From NCBI GenBank assembly GCA_025559845.1, contig CP048470.1, forward strand, positions 2,327,680 to 2,391,679: 64,000 nt of DNA. Reading direction: 5' to 3'. Below the pieces are notes generated by a model, which did not search any database, was not told where the DNA came from, and worked only from the letters and a program-made list of their open reading frames with translations. Below, in pieces: positions 16,124-24,944 of the stretch; within the stretch, counting starts at the first letter, position 1, and each line of letters opens with the position of its first letter. The translations under genes and the position numbers were made by a program. The stretch comes from Agrobacterium tumefaciens. GTDB taxonomy: Bacteria; Pseudomonadota; Alphaproteobacteria; Rhizobiales; Rhizobiaceae.

Positions 16124-17364
16124 TGACCAGTCCCGATGTTCTCGTCATTGGGGCTGGTGTCGTTGGCCTGTCTGCGGCAATCGCCGCACAGGCACGCGGC
16201 CTTTCCGTTATTGTCGTTGACAGGCAGGGGCCTGCCGCCGGTGCTTCCGCCGGGAATGCCGGGGCGTTTGCTTTCACGGATATCCTGCCGCTCGCCTCGC
16301 CAGGTATTTTGTGGAAGGCTCCTAAATGGCTTATGGACCCTCTTGGGCCACTCAGTGTTCCACCGGCCTATGCTCTGAAAATCGCGCCGTGGATGTTCCG
16401 GTTCTGGCGGGCATGCGCTGCATCGCGGGTCGAGCATTCTACCGCCGCGCAGACGTCAATGATGGATCTTTCCAGAGCTGAGCTGGAACCGTTTTTGAAA
16501 AAAACCGGCACAATCTCCATGCTGCGCAAGGAGGGAAATCTTCAGGTCTATGAAAGCGAGGCTGAGTTTGAAGCTTCATTGGCTGGATGGAAGGCACGAG
16601 CCAGCCACGGCATTGAATTCAGGCACCTCAATGCGGAACAGATGGCCGAAATCCAACCGGGTATTGCGCCAAGGTTTATAAGCGGTACCTTTACGCCAGG
16701 CTGGTATTCAATCGCAGACCCTGAACTCTATACACTCGCTCTCGCCGAACATTTCCGTGCCACCGGTGGCACGATTGAAAAACTTGACGTCACTAGCCTT
16801 CGTATAGAGGGTGATGGGGTCGAGGCTACAGGCCTGGATGGACGCCAGTTGAGAGCCGCAAAGGTCGTCGTTGCAGCAGGTGCTTTCTCCCATAGAATTG
16901 CCCGTTCCCTTGGCGAAAAAATACCGCTCGAAACCGAGAGGGGCTATAATACCACGCTGCCAGGCGGGGCGTTTGACCTTCGTACGCAGATTACCTTTGG
17001 CGGACACGGTTTTGTCGTCACGAGACTGACGAGTGGCATCCGCGTCGGAGGCGCAGTGGAACTCGGCGGGCTGGAACTGCCGGCCAATTTTGCACGCTCG
17101 GAAGCCCTTTTGAATAAGGCCAGGGCTTTCCTTCCTGGGCTGAAAGCGGATGGCGGCCGGCAATGGATGGGATTCCGTCCATCCTTGCCAGATAGCCTTC
17201 CTGCAATCGGTCACGCACGGCAGTCAGACCGTGTTGTCTATGCCTTCGGCCACGGACATCTGGGCCTGACACAATCGGCGGGTACGTCTCGCATTGTTGC
17301 AGACCTGCTGACCGGCCAAAAGCCACCAGTGGATTTGGCGCCATTCTCGCCGCAGCGTTTTTGA
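16123..17364 (+). CDS. DadA-like FAD oxidoreductase, probable D-hydroxyproline dehydrogenase
   Basis: A 413-residue DAO-family flavoprotein. The dinucleotide-binding motif [12 protein letters not shown] is at residues 7-18, followed by the family [10 protein letters not shown] stretch and the C-terminal [13 protein letters not shown] segment. The family oxidises D-amino acids; in hydroxyproline pathways the substrate is cis-4-hydroxy-D-proline, giving the pyrroline that the DHDPS-family enzyme at 10654 would deaminate. It is coupled to the transporter ATPase and lies 13 bases before aconitase X. D-proline or other D-amino acids remain possible substrates. Confidence 0.85.
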   Translation: MTSPDVLVIGAGVVGLSAAIAAQARGLSVIVVDRQGPAAGASAGNAGAFAFTDILPLASPGILWKAPKWLMDPLGPLSVPPAYALKIAPWMFRFWRACAASRVEHSTAAQTSMMDLSRAELEPFLKKTGTISMLRKEGNLQVYESEAEFEASLAGWKARASHGIEFRHLNAEQMAEIQPGIAPRFISGTFTPGWYSIADPELYTLALAEHFRATGGTIEKLDVTSLRIEGDGVEATGLDGRQLRAAKVVVAAGAFSHRIARSLGEKIPLETERGYNTTLPGGAFDLRTQITFGGHGFVVTRLTSGIRVGGAVELGGLELPANFARSEALLNKARAFLPGLKADGGRQWMGFRPSLPDSLPAIGHARQSDRVVYAFGHGHLGLTQSAGTSRIVADLLTGQKPPVDLAPFSPQRF

Positions 17365-17377
17365 CAGGAGCATTTCG

Positions 17378-19081
17378 ATGGTCGCGCACACTTCAGATAT
17401 TGTGGCTGCACAAAGTATTCTTCGAGGCTCAGCGGAAGGCCAGGTCATTGCGACAACCGAAGCGCTCAGCTTCTGGGGTGGTGTCGATCCAGCCACCGGC
17501 AAGGTCATTGATGTGCATCATCCGCTGCATGACGAGAGCCTTACGGGCGCCATCCTTTTCATGCCGACGAGCCGCGGCTCATGCACAGGCTCGGGGGTCC
17601 TGCTTGACTTGATCCTTACCGGCCGCGGGCCTGCTGCACTGGTATTTTGCGAAGCCGAAGATGTCCTGACGCTTGGTGCGCTGATTGCTGGCGAAATGTT
17701 CGGCAGCCCCATGCCGGTTGTGCGCCTTGATCAGCAGAGTTTTGATAAGTTCTCTGGCGTAGGAAAAGTCCGGATTGACGGTCATTCCATATCGAGTGGT
17801 GATTTTTCGCTACCTCTAGCGCCGCCAGCCACGAGCGACCTTGACCTCGCGCCAGACGACAGTGCCATGCTCGATGGCCGCGATGGGGTTGCCGTTCAGC
17901 AGGCGATGCGCATCATCGTTGCCATGGCTGCACAGCAAGGGGCCACAGGTCTTGTCGACGTGACCCAGGGGCACATTGACGGCTGTATTTACGCGAGCCC
18001 TGCCAACTTGACCTTCGCGGAGAAGATGGCTGAAATGGGCGCGAAAGTCCGCGTGCCCACAACCATGAATGCGATTTCCGTCGACAAGTCGAATTGGCAG
18101 TCGCAGGGCGTGCCGACGACATTCGGCGATCCTGCTGCGCGATTGGCCGATGCCTACGTCCGCATGGGTTGCCGTCCGACTTTTACCTGCTCACCCTATC
18201 TCCTCGACAGTGCCCCAAGGATGGGTGAATCAATCGCCTGGGCGGAATCGAATGCCGTCATCTTTGCAAATACCGTGCTGGGCGCACGTACCGCCAAGCA
18301 TCCGGATTTTCTAGATCTCTGTATTGCACTCACCGGACGTGCTCCGCTCTCTGGCGTCTATCTGGAGGAAAACCGGCGTCCTCAGCGCATTATCGATGTC
18401 TCCCTGCCAGCCAACATCGATGACGCGTTCTGGCCGCTCGTCGGCTATCTCGCAGGCAAGGCGGCGCCCGATTGTATCCCCGTACTTCGTGGCCTCAGTG
18501 AAGGACGCCCGTCGAAGGACGATCTCAAGGCGCTTTGTGCGGCCTTTGGAACAACATCGGCATCACCCATGCTCCATATCGAAGGGGTCACCCCCGAAGC
18601 CTCGCTCGCACCCGTTGCGGGGGCGGATTTCGTGACGATTACCGATCGTGACATGGCCGCTGCCTGGAAGTTGCTGAATGAAGGGCCGGAGGACGTTCAG
18701 CTCGTGGCGATCGGTAGTCCGCATGCCTCGCTTGCCGAGTGCCGTGCGCTCGCGGATGCATTTGCCGGCCGAAAGCACCATGCGGGTGTCGCAGTGATCG
18801 TTACCGCGGGCCAACAGGTAATCGATGCGGCAAAAGATGAGGGCACGTTCCAGCGGCTCGTAGAAAGCGGTATCCAGGTCCTTCCCGATCTCTGTTGGTG
18901 CTCGATATCGGAACCGGTTTTCCCAACGAAGACACGCGCCCTGATGACCAATTCCGGGAAATATGCGCATTACGGTCCAGGCCTTAGCGGTCGTGCCGTC
19001 CGGTTTGGATCTCTTGCTCAATGCGTCGATGCGGCGTTGACAGGACGCGCCAACGTTTCTCTTCCGACCTGGCTTTCATAA
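17378..19081 (+). CDS. Aconitase X (fused subunits), probable cis-3-hydroxy-L-proline dehydratase
   Basis: A 567-residue single-chain AcnX. The small swivelling domain comes first (about residues 1-150, with [11 protein letters not shown] near 67), then the large catalytic domain with [10 protein letters not shown] near 268 and a C-terminal [12 protein letters not shown] segment. Bacterial AcnX (LhpI) dehydrates cis-3-hydroxy-L-proline to delta1-pyrroline-2-carboxylate using a mononuclear iron centre rather than a 4Fe-4S cluster; archaeal relatives act on mevalonate 5-phosphate. The fused arrangement and the nearby imine reductase, transporter and racemase-family gene favour the hydroxyproline activity. 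CAGGAG precedes the ATG. Confidence 0.9.
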   Translation: MVAHTSDIVAAQSILRGSAEGQVIATTEALSFWGGVDPATGKVIDVHHPLHDESLTGAILFMPTSRGSCTGSGVLLDLILTGRGPAALVFCEAEDVLTLGALIAGEMFGSPMPVVRLDQQSFDKFSGVGKVRIDGHSISSGDFSLPLAPPATSDLDLAPDDSAMLDGRDGVAVQQAMRIIVAMAAQQGATGLVDVTQGHIDGCIYASPANLTFAEKMAEMGAKVRVPTTMNAISVDKSNWQSQGVPTTFGDPAARLADAYVRMGCRPTFTCSPYLLDSAPRMGESIAWAESNAVIFANTVLGARTAKHPDFLDLCIALTGRAPLSGVYLEENRRPQRIIDVSLPANIDDAFWPLVGYLAGKAAPDCIPVLRGLSEGRPSKDDLKALCAAFGTTSASPMLHIEGVTPEASLAPVAGADFVTITDRDMAAAWKLLNEGPEDVQLVAIGSPHASLAECRALADAFAGRKHHAGVAVIVTAGQQVIDAAKDEGTFQRLVESGIQVLPDLCWCSISEPVFPTKTRALMTNSGKYAHYGPGLSGRAVRFGSLAQCVDAALTGRANVSLPTWLS

Positions 19082-19090
19082 GGATTTCTC

Positions 19091-20119
19091 ATGCGAAGCA
19101 TAAAAACCGTTCACGTGATCTCCGCTCATGCGGAAGGCGAAGTGGGTGATGTCATCGTTGGGGGCGTTCTGCCGCCGCCTGGTGACACCATTTGGGAGCA
19201 GAGCCGTTTTATCGCCCGTGACCAGACACTGCGCAATTTCGTGTTGAACGAGCCGCGCGGCGGCGTCTTCCGCCATGTCAACCTTCTGGTTCCGCCAAAG
19301 CACCCCGATGCGGATGCCGCATTCATTATCATGGAACCGGAAGATACGCCGCCCATGTCCGGGTCGAACTCGATCTGTGTCTCGACCGTGCTTCTCGATG
19401 GCGGGATTGTGCCGATGCAGGAGCCAGAAACACACATGGTGCTTGAAGCACCAGGCGGACTTGTCCGGGTCCGTGCCGAGTGCAAAAATGGTAAGGCAGA
19501 GCGGATCTTCGTTCAGAACCTGCCGAGTTTTGCAGATCGGCTGGATGCGAAACTTGACGTCGAGGGACTTGGAACCTTGACTGTCGACACAGCCTATGGC
19601 GGCGACAGCTTCGTAATCGTGGATGCAGAGGCGCTGGGGTTTAGTCTCAAACCTGACGAGGCGCATGATATCGCCCGGCTCGGCGTCCGCATCACCAATG
19701 CCGCGAACCAATCGCTTGGCTTCAGCCATCCGGAAAACCCCGACTGGAAGCATTTTTCGTTTTGCCTCTTTGCAGGTCGGGTGGAGCGAACTGCAGAAGG
19801 ATTGAGGGCAGGAGCTGCGGTTGCGATTCAACCGGGCAAGGTTGACCGCTCGCCAACAGGCACTGCGCTTTCGGCACGCATGGCCGTGCTCCACGCACGT
19901 GGGGAAATGAAGCAGGGTGAGACCCTGACCGCCGTCTCCGTCATCGGCTCAACCTTCAGCGGGCGCATTCTCGGCGAAACGATGGTCGGTGATCGCAAGG
20001 CCGTTCTGCCTGAGATTTCAGGCCGCGGCTGGGTGACAGGAATTCACCAGCACATGCTCGACCCCTCCGATCCATGGCCGGAAGGTTACCGTCTCACCGA
20101 CACATGGGGTGCGCGTTAA
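19091..20119 (+). CDS. Proline racemase-superfamily enzyme with Ser/Thr active-site pair
   Basis: A 342-residue protein of the proline racemase/hydroxyproline epimerase fold. The two catalytic positions, normally Cys and Cys, read Ser90 (MSGSNS) and Thr256 (DRSPTGT). Cys/Cys enzymes racemise, and Cys/Thr enzymes dehydrate trans-3-hydroxy-L-proline; a Ser/Thr pair is compatible with dehydration chemistry or an uncharacterised reaction and makes simple racemisation unlikely. It is ten bases after aconitase X in the same operon, so a role with 3-hydroxyproline isomers is the best inference. A hairpin terminator follows. Confidence 0.85.
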   Translation: MRSIKTVHVISAHAEGEVGDVIVGGVLPPPGDTIWEQSRFIARDQTLRNFVLNEPRGGVFRHVNLLVPPKHPDADAAFIIMEPEDTPPMSGSNSICVSTVLLDGGIVPMQEPETHMVLEAPGGLVRVRAECKNGKAERIFVQNLPSFADRLDAKLDVEGLGTLTVDTAYGGDSFVIVDAEALGFSLKPDEAHDIARLGVRITNAANQSLGFSHPENPDWKHFSFCLFAGRVERTAEGLRAGAAVAIQPGKVDRSPTGTALSARMAVLHARGEMKQGETLTAVSVIGSTFSGRILGETMVGDRKAVLPEISGRGWVTGIHQHMLDPSDPWPEGYRLTDTWGAR

Positions 20120-20143
20120 TACGCCAATCGCACGTGATGCGTG

Positions 20144-20175
20144 GCGGTCTGTCTATGGCAAGATGGACAGACCGC
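20144..20175. terminator. Bidirectional hairpin between convergent genes
   Basis: GCGGTCTGTC pairs with GACAGACCGC over a 12-base loop between the racemase-family gene and the LacI gene. No T-run is seen, so termination strength is uncertain. Confidence 0.6.
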
Positions 20176-20184
20176 GAGCGCACC

Positions 20185-21258
20185 TCAACCGGCAATGCGC
20201 TTGGTTGTATCCCGAATGATCAGTTCGAAGCCAACATCGATACGGGCGTTTTCCGGGGGTGTCGCATCTTTCTCTGGCTCCAGAATGGATAAAAGCAGTT
20301 CCCCAGCCCTTCGACCGATCATCTGGGCGTCGACGCGGATGGTCGAGATCGCGGGAAAACACTGTCTACCGATATCGAAGTCGCCGAACCCGAGGATCGA
20401 AATTCTGCCGGGTACATCTATCCCTCGTCGGTGACATTCCATGAGTGCGCCAACGGCAGAAATGTCAGATACCGCGAAAACAGCCTCGATGTCCGGTGCC
20501 TTTTCGAGAAGGACGCCGAGCGTCTTGCCACCGTGGTCGTAAGAGACCGGTGCATGGCCCTCGCGTGTTATGAATTCGTCTGAGAGGCCTGCCTCGCGCA
20601 ATGCCGCTCCAAATCCAAGCAGTCGCGCCTCACCACGCCAATCCTTGACATCACCGTCTGCCCTTGAGCCTAAAGCACCGATGCGGGTAAAACCGAGCGA
20701 CATGAGATGCCGGGCCGCCGTTCTTCCAACCTCGTAGTTGGAAAAGCCGACAGCGTGATCGATAGGGTGCTCCGGCACCTCCCATATTTCGACGATCGGA
20801 ATGCCCGCACGCACGAGAACTTCACTCGCGGCTTTTGTATGGACAGTGCCAGCAACAACGATTGCGTCTGGCCTACGCTCCATCATTGTCTTGATGACGC
20901 GCTCCTCCTCCTGCAAGTCGTACATCGTGTAACCGATCAGCAACTGGTAATCTGCAGCGCGCAAGGCATTGGCAAGACCCTGTGCGCTGTCAGCAAAGTT
21001 TGAGTTCGTCAGTGTCGGCAGGATGGCGGTGATGAAATTCGTTCGTCGTGATGAAAGCGAACCTGCAATCCGGTCCGGGACATATCCGAGCTTTTCAATG
21101 GCCTTCATCACCTTCAGCCGGGTCTCTTCAGAGACGAGCGAGGGATCGCCAAGCACGCGGGACACGGTCATCTTCGAAACGCCCGCAAGTTTGGAGACGT
21201 CATTCATCGTTGCTTTTTTGGATGCGACTGTCGCAGCGGCCAAGGGCGTGTGCTCCAC
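20185..21258 (-). CDS. LacI-family regulator of the GntR (gluconate) type
   Basis: A 357-residue repressor. The helix-turn-helix TMNDVSKLAGVSKMTVSRVL lies near the N terminus, with the sensor domain including PDAIVVAGTVH, AVFAVSDISAVGALM and ILGFGDFDIG. The GTG at 21258 is preferred because GGGAGA lies ten bases upstream; a TTG at 21282 would add eight residues. It ends about 65 bases from the racemase-family gene and is downstream of a small conserved gene on the same strand. A palindrome resembling E. coli GntR operators (21735-21750) lies upstream of that small gene and ABC operon 2, its likely target. Confidence 0.88.
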   Translation of the reverse strand: MEHTPLAAATVASKKATMNDVSKLAGVSKMTVSRVLGDPSLVSEETRLKVMKAIEKLGYVPDRIAGSLSSRRTNFITAILPTLTNSNFADSAQGLANALRAADYQLLIGYTMYDLQEEERVIKTMMERRPDAIVVAGTVHTKAASEVLVRAGIPIVEIWEVPEHPIDHAVGFSNYEVGRTAARHLMSLGFTRIGALGSRADGDVKDWRGEARLLGFGAALREAGLSDEFITREGHAPVSYDHGGKTLGVLLEKAPDIEAVFAVSDISAVGALMECHRRGIDVPGRISILGFGDFDIGRQCFPAISTIRVDAQMIGRRAGELLLSILEPEKDATPPENARIDVGFELIIRDTTKRIAG

Positions 21259-21363
21259 CAAGGCATGTCTCCCGAATATCAAACGGCTTTCGGCTAGACA
21301 TACACGAAGACTAAGGGAGAAAGCACGTCACGTCGGATATGCAGACGCGACGTGCACCGGTTT

Positions 21364-21684
21364 TTATGCGACGCGGCTATAGACGAGGTGATAGAACCGC
21401 CCGTCACACATGCTCATCATCTCATCCGTCAGGACACGGCCCTCCAGTCTGACCGGGGACACGAGTGCCTCCTCGACTGCCTCAATCGAGGGGTAGTCAA
21501 TTTCCTGAACCATGATGATCGGTGCTGCATCGGGATCTGTGCGCTGCGTGCGCATAACCCGGACTGCCTGTGCATTCGGCATCCTCTTCCAAACCGGCAA
21601 AAGACGCTCTTCCACGATGCGGAAAAACTCGTCTTCTCGTCCAGGGTGAATTGTGCCTTCGAAAATGGCTGAGCGCGTGTACAT
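21364..21684 (-). CDS. Small conserved protein, dimeric alpha/beta-barrel-like
   Basis: A 106-residue protein. GGGAGG lies immediately before the ATG at 21684 (MYTRSAIFEGTIHPG), fixing the start. The beta-alpha-beta pattern with GREDEFFRIVEERLLPVW and a C-terminal FYHLVYSR strand suggests an EthD/Dabb-type ferredoxin-like barrel, but no catalytic residues can be named. It is the first gene of a minus-strand pair with the LacI regulator and diverges from ABC operon 2. Function is unknown; such small barrels sometimes isomerise or degrade pathway metabolites. Confidence 0.7.
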   Translation of the reverse strand: MYTRSAIFEGTIHPGREDEFFRIVEERLLPVWKRMPNAQAVRVMRTQRTDPDAAPIIMVQEIDYPSIEAVEEALVSPVRLEGRVLTDEMMSMCDGRFYHLVYSRVA

Positions 21685-21734
21685 GGTTCCTCCCGAAAAT
21701 TGAACAGAGCGTGATAGCTGAGTTCGTACTTGCA

Positions 21735-21750
21735 ATGATACCGATAACAT
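21735..21750. promoter_or_regulatory. Candidate LacI/GntR operator
   Basis: ATGATACCGATAACAT is an imperfect palindrome very close to gluconate-repressor operators (ATGTTACC-type halves). It lies between the small barrel gene plus LacI pair and the divergent ABC operon 2, so it could control both. Confidence 0.55.
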
Positions 21751-21977
21751 GCATTATTCATCGTGCCAAGAACGGGGAAGGGTGTCGATCGGAGGAAAAT
21801 CGATATCGTGTCGGAAACGGGCTGAAATCGGGGATTATTCGCTTATTTCACATCTTTTCGTCCGCTTGGGAGGAGTTTTATGGCGAAGGAAGCCTCGATG
21901 TTATCGAGAACATTTTGCCGGTCTTTCTTGGCGCCGTTCGATGGTTGGACGGGGCTTTCAGGGTTGGAGGAGAAACC

Positions 21978-22781
21978 ATGAGTATTTCGAGATTTTTGAA
22001 GAACGTCACGATTGCAGTTGGTGTTGCGGCCGCGTCGTTTGCTGCGACGACATCGGCGCACGCCGTCTCTATCAGCGATATCATGTCGCGCGGTTCGGTG
22101 AAGATCGGTGTTCTGACAGGCGCGCCGCCAATGGGTATGGTTGATGAGAAGGGGAACCCGTCCGGTTATGACGTTGATGTTGCCAACCTCATCGGGACAT
22201 ACCTCAATCTACCCGTTGAACTCGTTCCGCTGACGCCGCCGGCACGTATTCCGGCCCTCCAGACGGGCAAGGTCGATTTCCTGGTGGCGACACTGGCTCC
22301 AACCGGTGAACGTGCGAAAACCGTCATGTTCACGCAGCCCTACAGCGCCTTCAACATGGATATTATTTCCGGTCCGGATCAGAAGTTCGAAAATCTGGAG
22401 AGCCTGAAGGGCAAGCGCGTTTCGGTGAACCGTGGTTCGTCTCAGGAAACCGCTCTTCGCAAGGCTAATGTCGAAGGTCTCGAGGTTGTCGTTTACGAAG
22501 ACGACTCCACCAGCGCGCAGGCTCTCCTTGCCGGACAGGTTGACGCGGTCGCGTTGCCATCGACAGTCGGTGAAGCGATTATCAAGCAACGTCCTGAGGC
22601 CGGGCTGCAGGTCGGATTTACCTTCTTCCAGCAGGGCAATTCGATGGCCACGAAAATCGAAGATTTCGAACTTCGTCAGTGGCTCAACACGTCCATCTAC
22701 CTCATGAAAATGTCCGGTGACCTCGACCGTATTTCGATGAAGTGGACTGGTCGCGCAATGCCGCAACTGCCGAACTTCTGA
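21978..22781 (+). CDS. Polar amino acid ABC transporter binding protein (system 2)
   Basis: A 267-residue family 3 binding protein. The signal peptide ends at AHA (residue 29); the mature part has SISDIMSRGSVKIGVLTGAP and PSGYDVDVANLIGTYL. GGAGGAG precedes the ATG at 21978, although the frame is open over 400 bases further upstream with no homology. It is only moderately similar to the system 1 binding protein at 13201, so the two importers probably have different ligands. A stable hairpin separates it from its permeases, as in system 1. Confidence 0.88.
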   Translation: MSISRFLKNVTIAVGVAAASFAATTSAHAVSISDIMSRGSVKIGVLTGAPPMGMVDEKGNPSGYDVDVANLIGTYLNLPVELVPLTPPARIPALQTGKVDFLVATLAPTGERAKTVMFTQPYSAFNMDIISGPDQKFENLESLKGKRVSVNRGSSQETALRKANVEGLEVVVYEDDSTSAQALLAGQVDAVALPSTVGEAIIKQRPEAGLQVGFTFFQQGNSMATKIEDFELRQWLNTSIYLMKMSGDLDRISMKWTGRAMPQLPNF

Positions 22782-22797
22782 TTGAGCCTTTCAGCGT

Positions 22798-22825
22798 GCC
22801 CGCCGGATAAAAACTTTCGGCGGGC
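22798..22825 (+). repeat. Intercistronic hairpin after binding protein 2
   Basis: GCCCGCCG pairs with CGGCGGGC around a 12-base AT-rich loop. It occupies the same place as the 14022 hairpin in operon 1 and probably has the same mRNA-stabilising role. Confidence 0.65.
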
Positions 22826-22849
22826 CGGGAAATGTCAACGGAGTGGTGC

Positions 22850-23554
22850 ATGTCCTATACGTTTCAATTTGGCGCTCTCGCCCAATATCAAAACGAGCTC
22901 CTGAACGGCATATGGCTGACGATCAAGCTGTCGGTCCTGTCGATCGTGCTCGGCTGTGCATTTGGTATTCTTCTGGCCTCACTGCGCTCCATAAATGGCG
23001 GTATCGTCCGCGGACTTGTGGACGCCTACGTCGAGATCATTCGCAATACACCTTTCCTGGTGCAGCTCTTTATCGTCTATTTCGGCCTGCCGGGGCTAGG
23101 GTTTCGTGTCGGTGCTGACACGGCTGCCCTGATCGGCATGACGATCAACCTCGCTGCCTATTCAACCGAGATTATCCGGGCCGGCATCGAGGCTGTCCAC
23201 AAGTCGCAGATCGAGGCAGGTGAGGCTCTGGGTTTCACAAAATTCCAGATCTACCGCCATGTCATCATGGTTCCGGCGATCGCCAAGGTCTATCCGTCGC
23301 TTTGTAGTCAGTTTGTCCTGATGATGCTGGCATCCAGCATCTGCTCGGCGATTTCGACCCATGAACTTGCAGCCGCTGCGGCCTTCGTGGAATCGCAGAC
23401 CTACCGTTCCTTCGAAGTCTACATCGTCGTCACACTCATCTATCTCGCGCTCGCTCTTTGCCTGCGGCTTGTCCTTGCCCTTGTTGGCATGTGGCTGTTT
23501 GGCCGCCGTGTTGCCCGAAGGACGATGACCGCTTTGCCGGAGGTGCAGTCATGA
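22850..23554 (+). CDS. Polar amino acid ABC permease (system 2, first subunit)
   Basis: A 234-residue HisM-type permease with about five membrane segments and the coupling stretch RAGIEAVHKSQIEAGEALGF. CGGAG lies six bases before ATG 22850 (MSYTFQF), preferred over ATG 22832. It ends in an ATGA overlap with the next permease. Confidence 0.87.
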   Translation: MSYTFQFGALAQYQNELLNGIWLTIKLSVLSIVLGCAFGILLASLRSINGGIVRGLVDAYVEIIRNTPFLVQLFIVYFGLPGLGFRVGADTAALIGMTINLAAYSTEIIRAGIEAVHKSQIEAGEALGFTKFQIYRHVIMVPAIAKVYPSLCSQFVLMMLASSICSAISTHELAAAAAFVESQTYRSFEVYIVVTLIYLALALCLRLVLALVGMWLFGRRVARRTMTALPEVQS

Positions 23555-24210
23555 CACTTAGAACTTTCGGTCTCAGCGAATTCGGATTCCTCCTGACCGC
23601 CCTGCAATGGACCGTACTCTTGACGATCCTTGCACTTGTCGGTGGAGGCATTGTCGGCTTCCTGATTGCTCTTGCCCGTACGTCCGATATCAAGGCTCTA
23701 CGCTTTGCCGCCGGTACCTACATCCAGATCATTCAGGGCATTCCGGTGCTGATGATCCTGTTCTTGTCCTACTACGGGCTGAGCCTTGCAGGATTTGAGT
23801 TGCCACCCCTGATTGCGGCTGGCGCATCCATGACGGTTTATGCCTCGGGCTACCTTGCAGAGATCTGGCGTGGCTGCATCCAGGCAGTGCCAAAGCAACA
23901 ATGGGAGGCCTCGGAATCGCTGGCGCTCACAAGGGCACAGCAGTACCGATACGTCATCCTTCCGCAGGCCATGCGTATCTCCTTACCCCCGACCGTCGGC
24001 TTTGCCGTCCAGGTCGTCAAGAATACGTCAATCGCATCGATTATCGGTTTCGTCGAATTGGCAAGAGCTGGGCAGTTGATCAACAACGCTACGTTCCAGC
24101 CCTTCCGCGTCTTCGTCGCCGTTGCGGTTCTTTATTTCATCGTCTGCTACCCGTTGTCCCAGCTCTCTCGTTGGCTGGAAAGGAGGCTTCATGCCGGAAG
24201 TAATCGTTGA
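23551..24210 (+). CDS. Polar amino acid ABC permease (system 2, second subunit)
   Basis: A 219-residue permease with RGCIQAVPKQQWEASESLAL as the coupling region. CCGGAGG precedes the start, and the four-base overlap with the upstream permease shows coupling. It overlaps the ATPase gene by 20 bases. Confidence 0.87.
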   Translation: MTLRTFGLSEFGFLLTALQWTVLLTILALVGGGIVGFLIALARTSDIKALRFAAGTYIQIIQGIPVLMILFLSYYGLSLAGFELPPLIAAGASMTVYASGYLAEIWRGCIQAVPKQQWEASESLALTRAQQYRYVILPQAMRISLPPTVGFAVQVVKNTSIASIIGFVELARAGQLINNATFQPFRVFVAVAVLYFIVCYPLSQLSRWLERRLHAGSNR

Positions 24211-24922
24211 AAACGTTCACAAGAGCTTCGGTGCGCTCGAAGTGCTCAAGGGTGTTTCGCTCTCTGTCGGTCGCGGTGAGGTCTTTGCTCTGATCGGCCG
24301 TTCGGGCTCTGGGAAAAGTACGCTCCTGCGCTGCATGAACGGTTTGGAAAAAATCAATTCCGGCCGCATTGAAATCGCAGGTCACGCACTTGGCGAGGAC
24401 GCCAAGGCACTTCGCAAGTTGCGCACTGACGTCGGGATCGTGTTCCAGAGCTACAATCTCTTCCCGCATCTCACGGTTGGCGAAAACATCATGCTCGCCC
24501 CCCGCATCGTCAAGGATGTCGCGAAATCGGAAACACAGACGATCGCCCGCGAAGTGCTGCAGCTTGTTGGCCTTTCGGAGAAGTTCGATTCCTATCCGGA
24601 CCAGTTGTCGGGTGGTCAGCAGCAGCGCGTTGCGATCGCAAGGTCGCTCGCCATGCGTCCCAAGGTGATGCTCTTTGATGAGGTCACATCCGCGCTCGAT
24701 CCAGAGCTGACGGAAGAAGTTCTGACGGTCATGGAAAACCTCGCCAAGGATGGCATGACGATGATCCTCGTTACCCATGAAATGGCGTTTGCCCGTCGCG
24801 TCGCAACTCAGACCATCTTCATGCACAAGGGCACGATCTGGGAGCAGGGGCCCTCCGCCGAACTCTTTGCCAATCCGCAAACGCCGGAGCTCCGGCAATT
24901 CGTAAAGGCCGATGTGAAGTAA
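24191..24922 (+). CDS. Polar amino acid ABC ATPase (system 2)
   Basis: A 243-residue GlnQ-type ATPase. Walker A GRSGSGKST is at residues 36-44, signature LSGGQQQRVAIARSL near 137, and Walker B MLFDEVTSALDP near 158. AAGGAGG before ATG 24191 fixes the start inside the permease end. The 2-hydroxyacid dehydrogenase gene follows after 22 bases and is probably in the same transcript. Confidence 0.9.
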   Translation: MPEVIVENVHKSFGALEVLKGVSLSVGRGEVFALIGRSGSGKSTLLRCMNGLEKINSGRIEIAGHALGEDAKALRKLRTDVGIVFQSYNLFPHLTVGENIMLAPRIVKDVAKSETQTIAREVLQLVGLSEKFDSYPDQLSGGQQQRVAIARSLAMRPKVMLFDEVTSALDPELTEEVLTVMENLAKDGMTMILVTHEMAFARRVATQTIFMHKGTIWEQGPSAELFANPQTPELRQFVKADVK

Positions 24923-24944
24923 CATCGGCGCAAAAGGAAGACTG

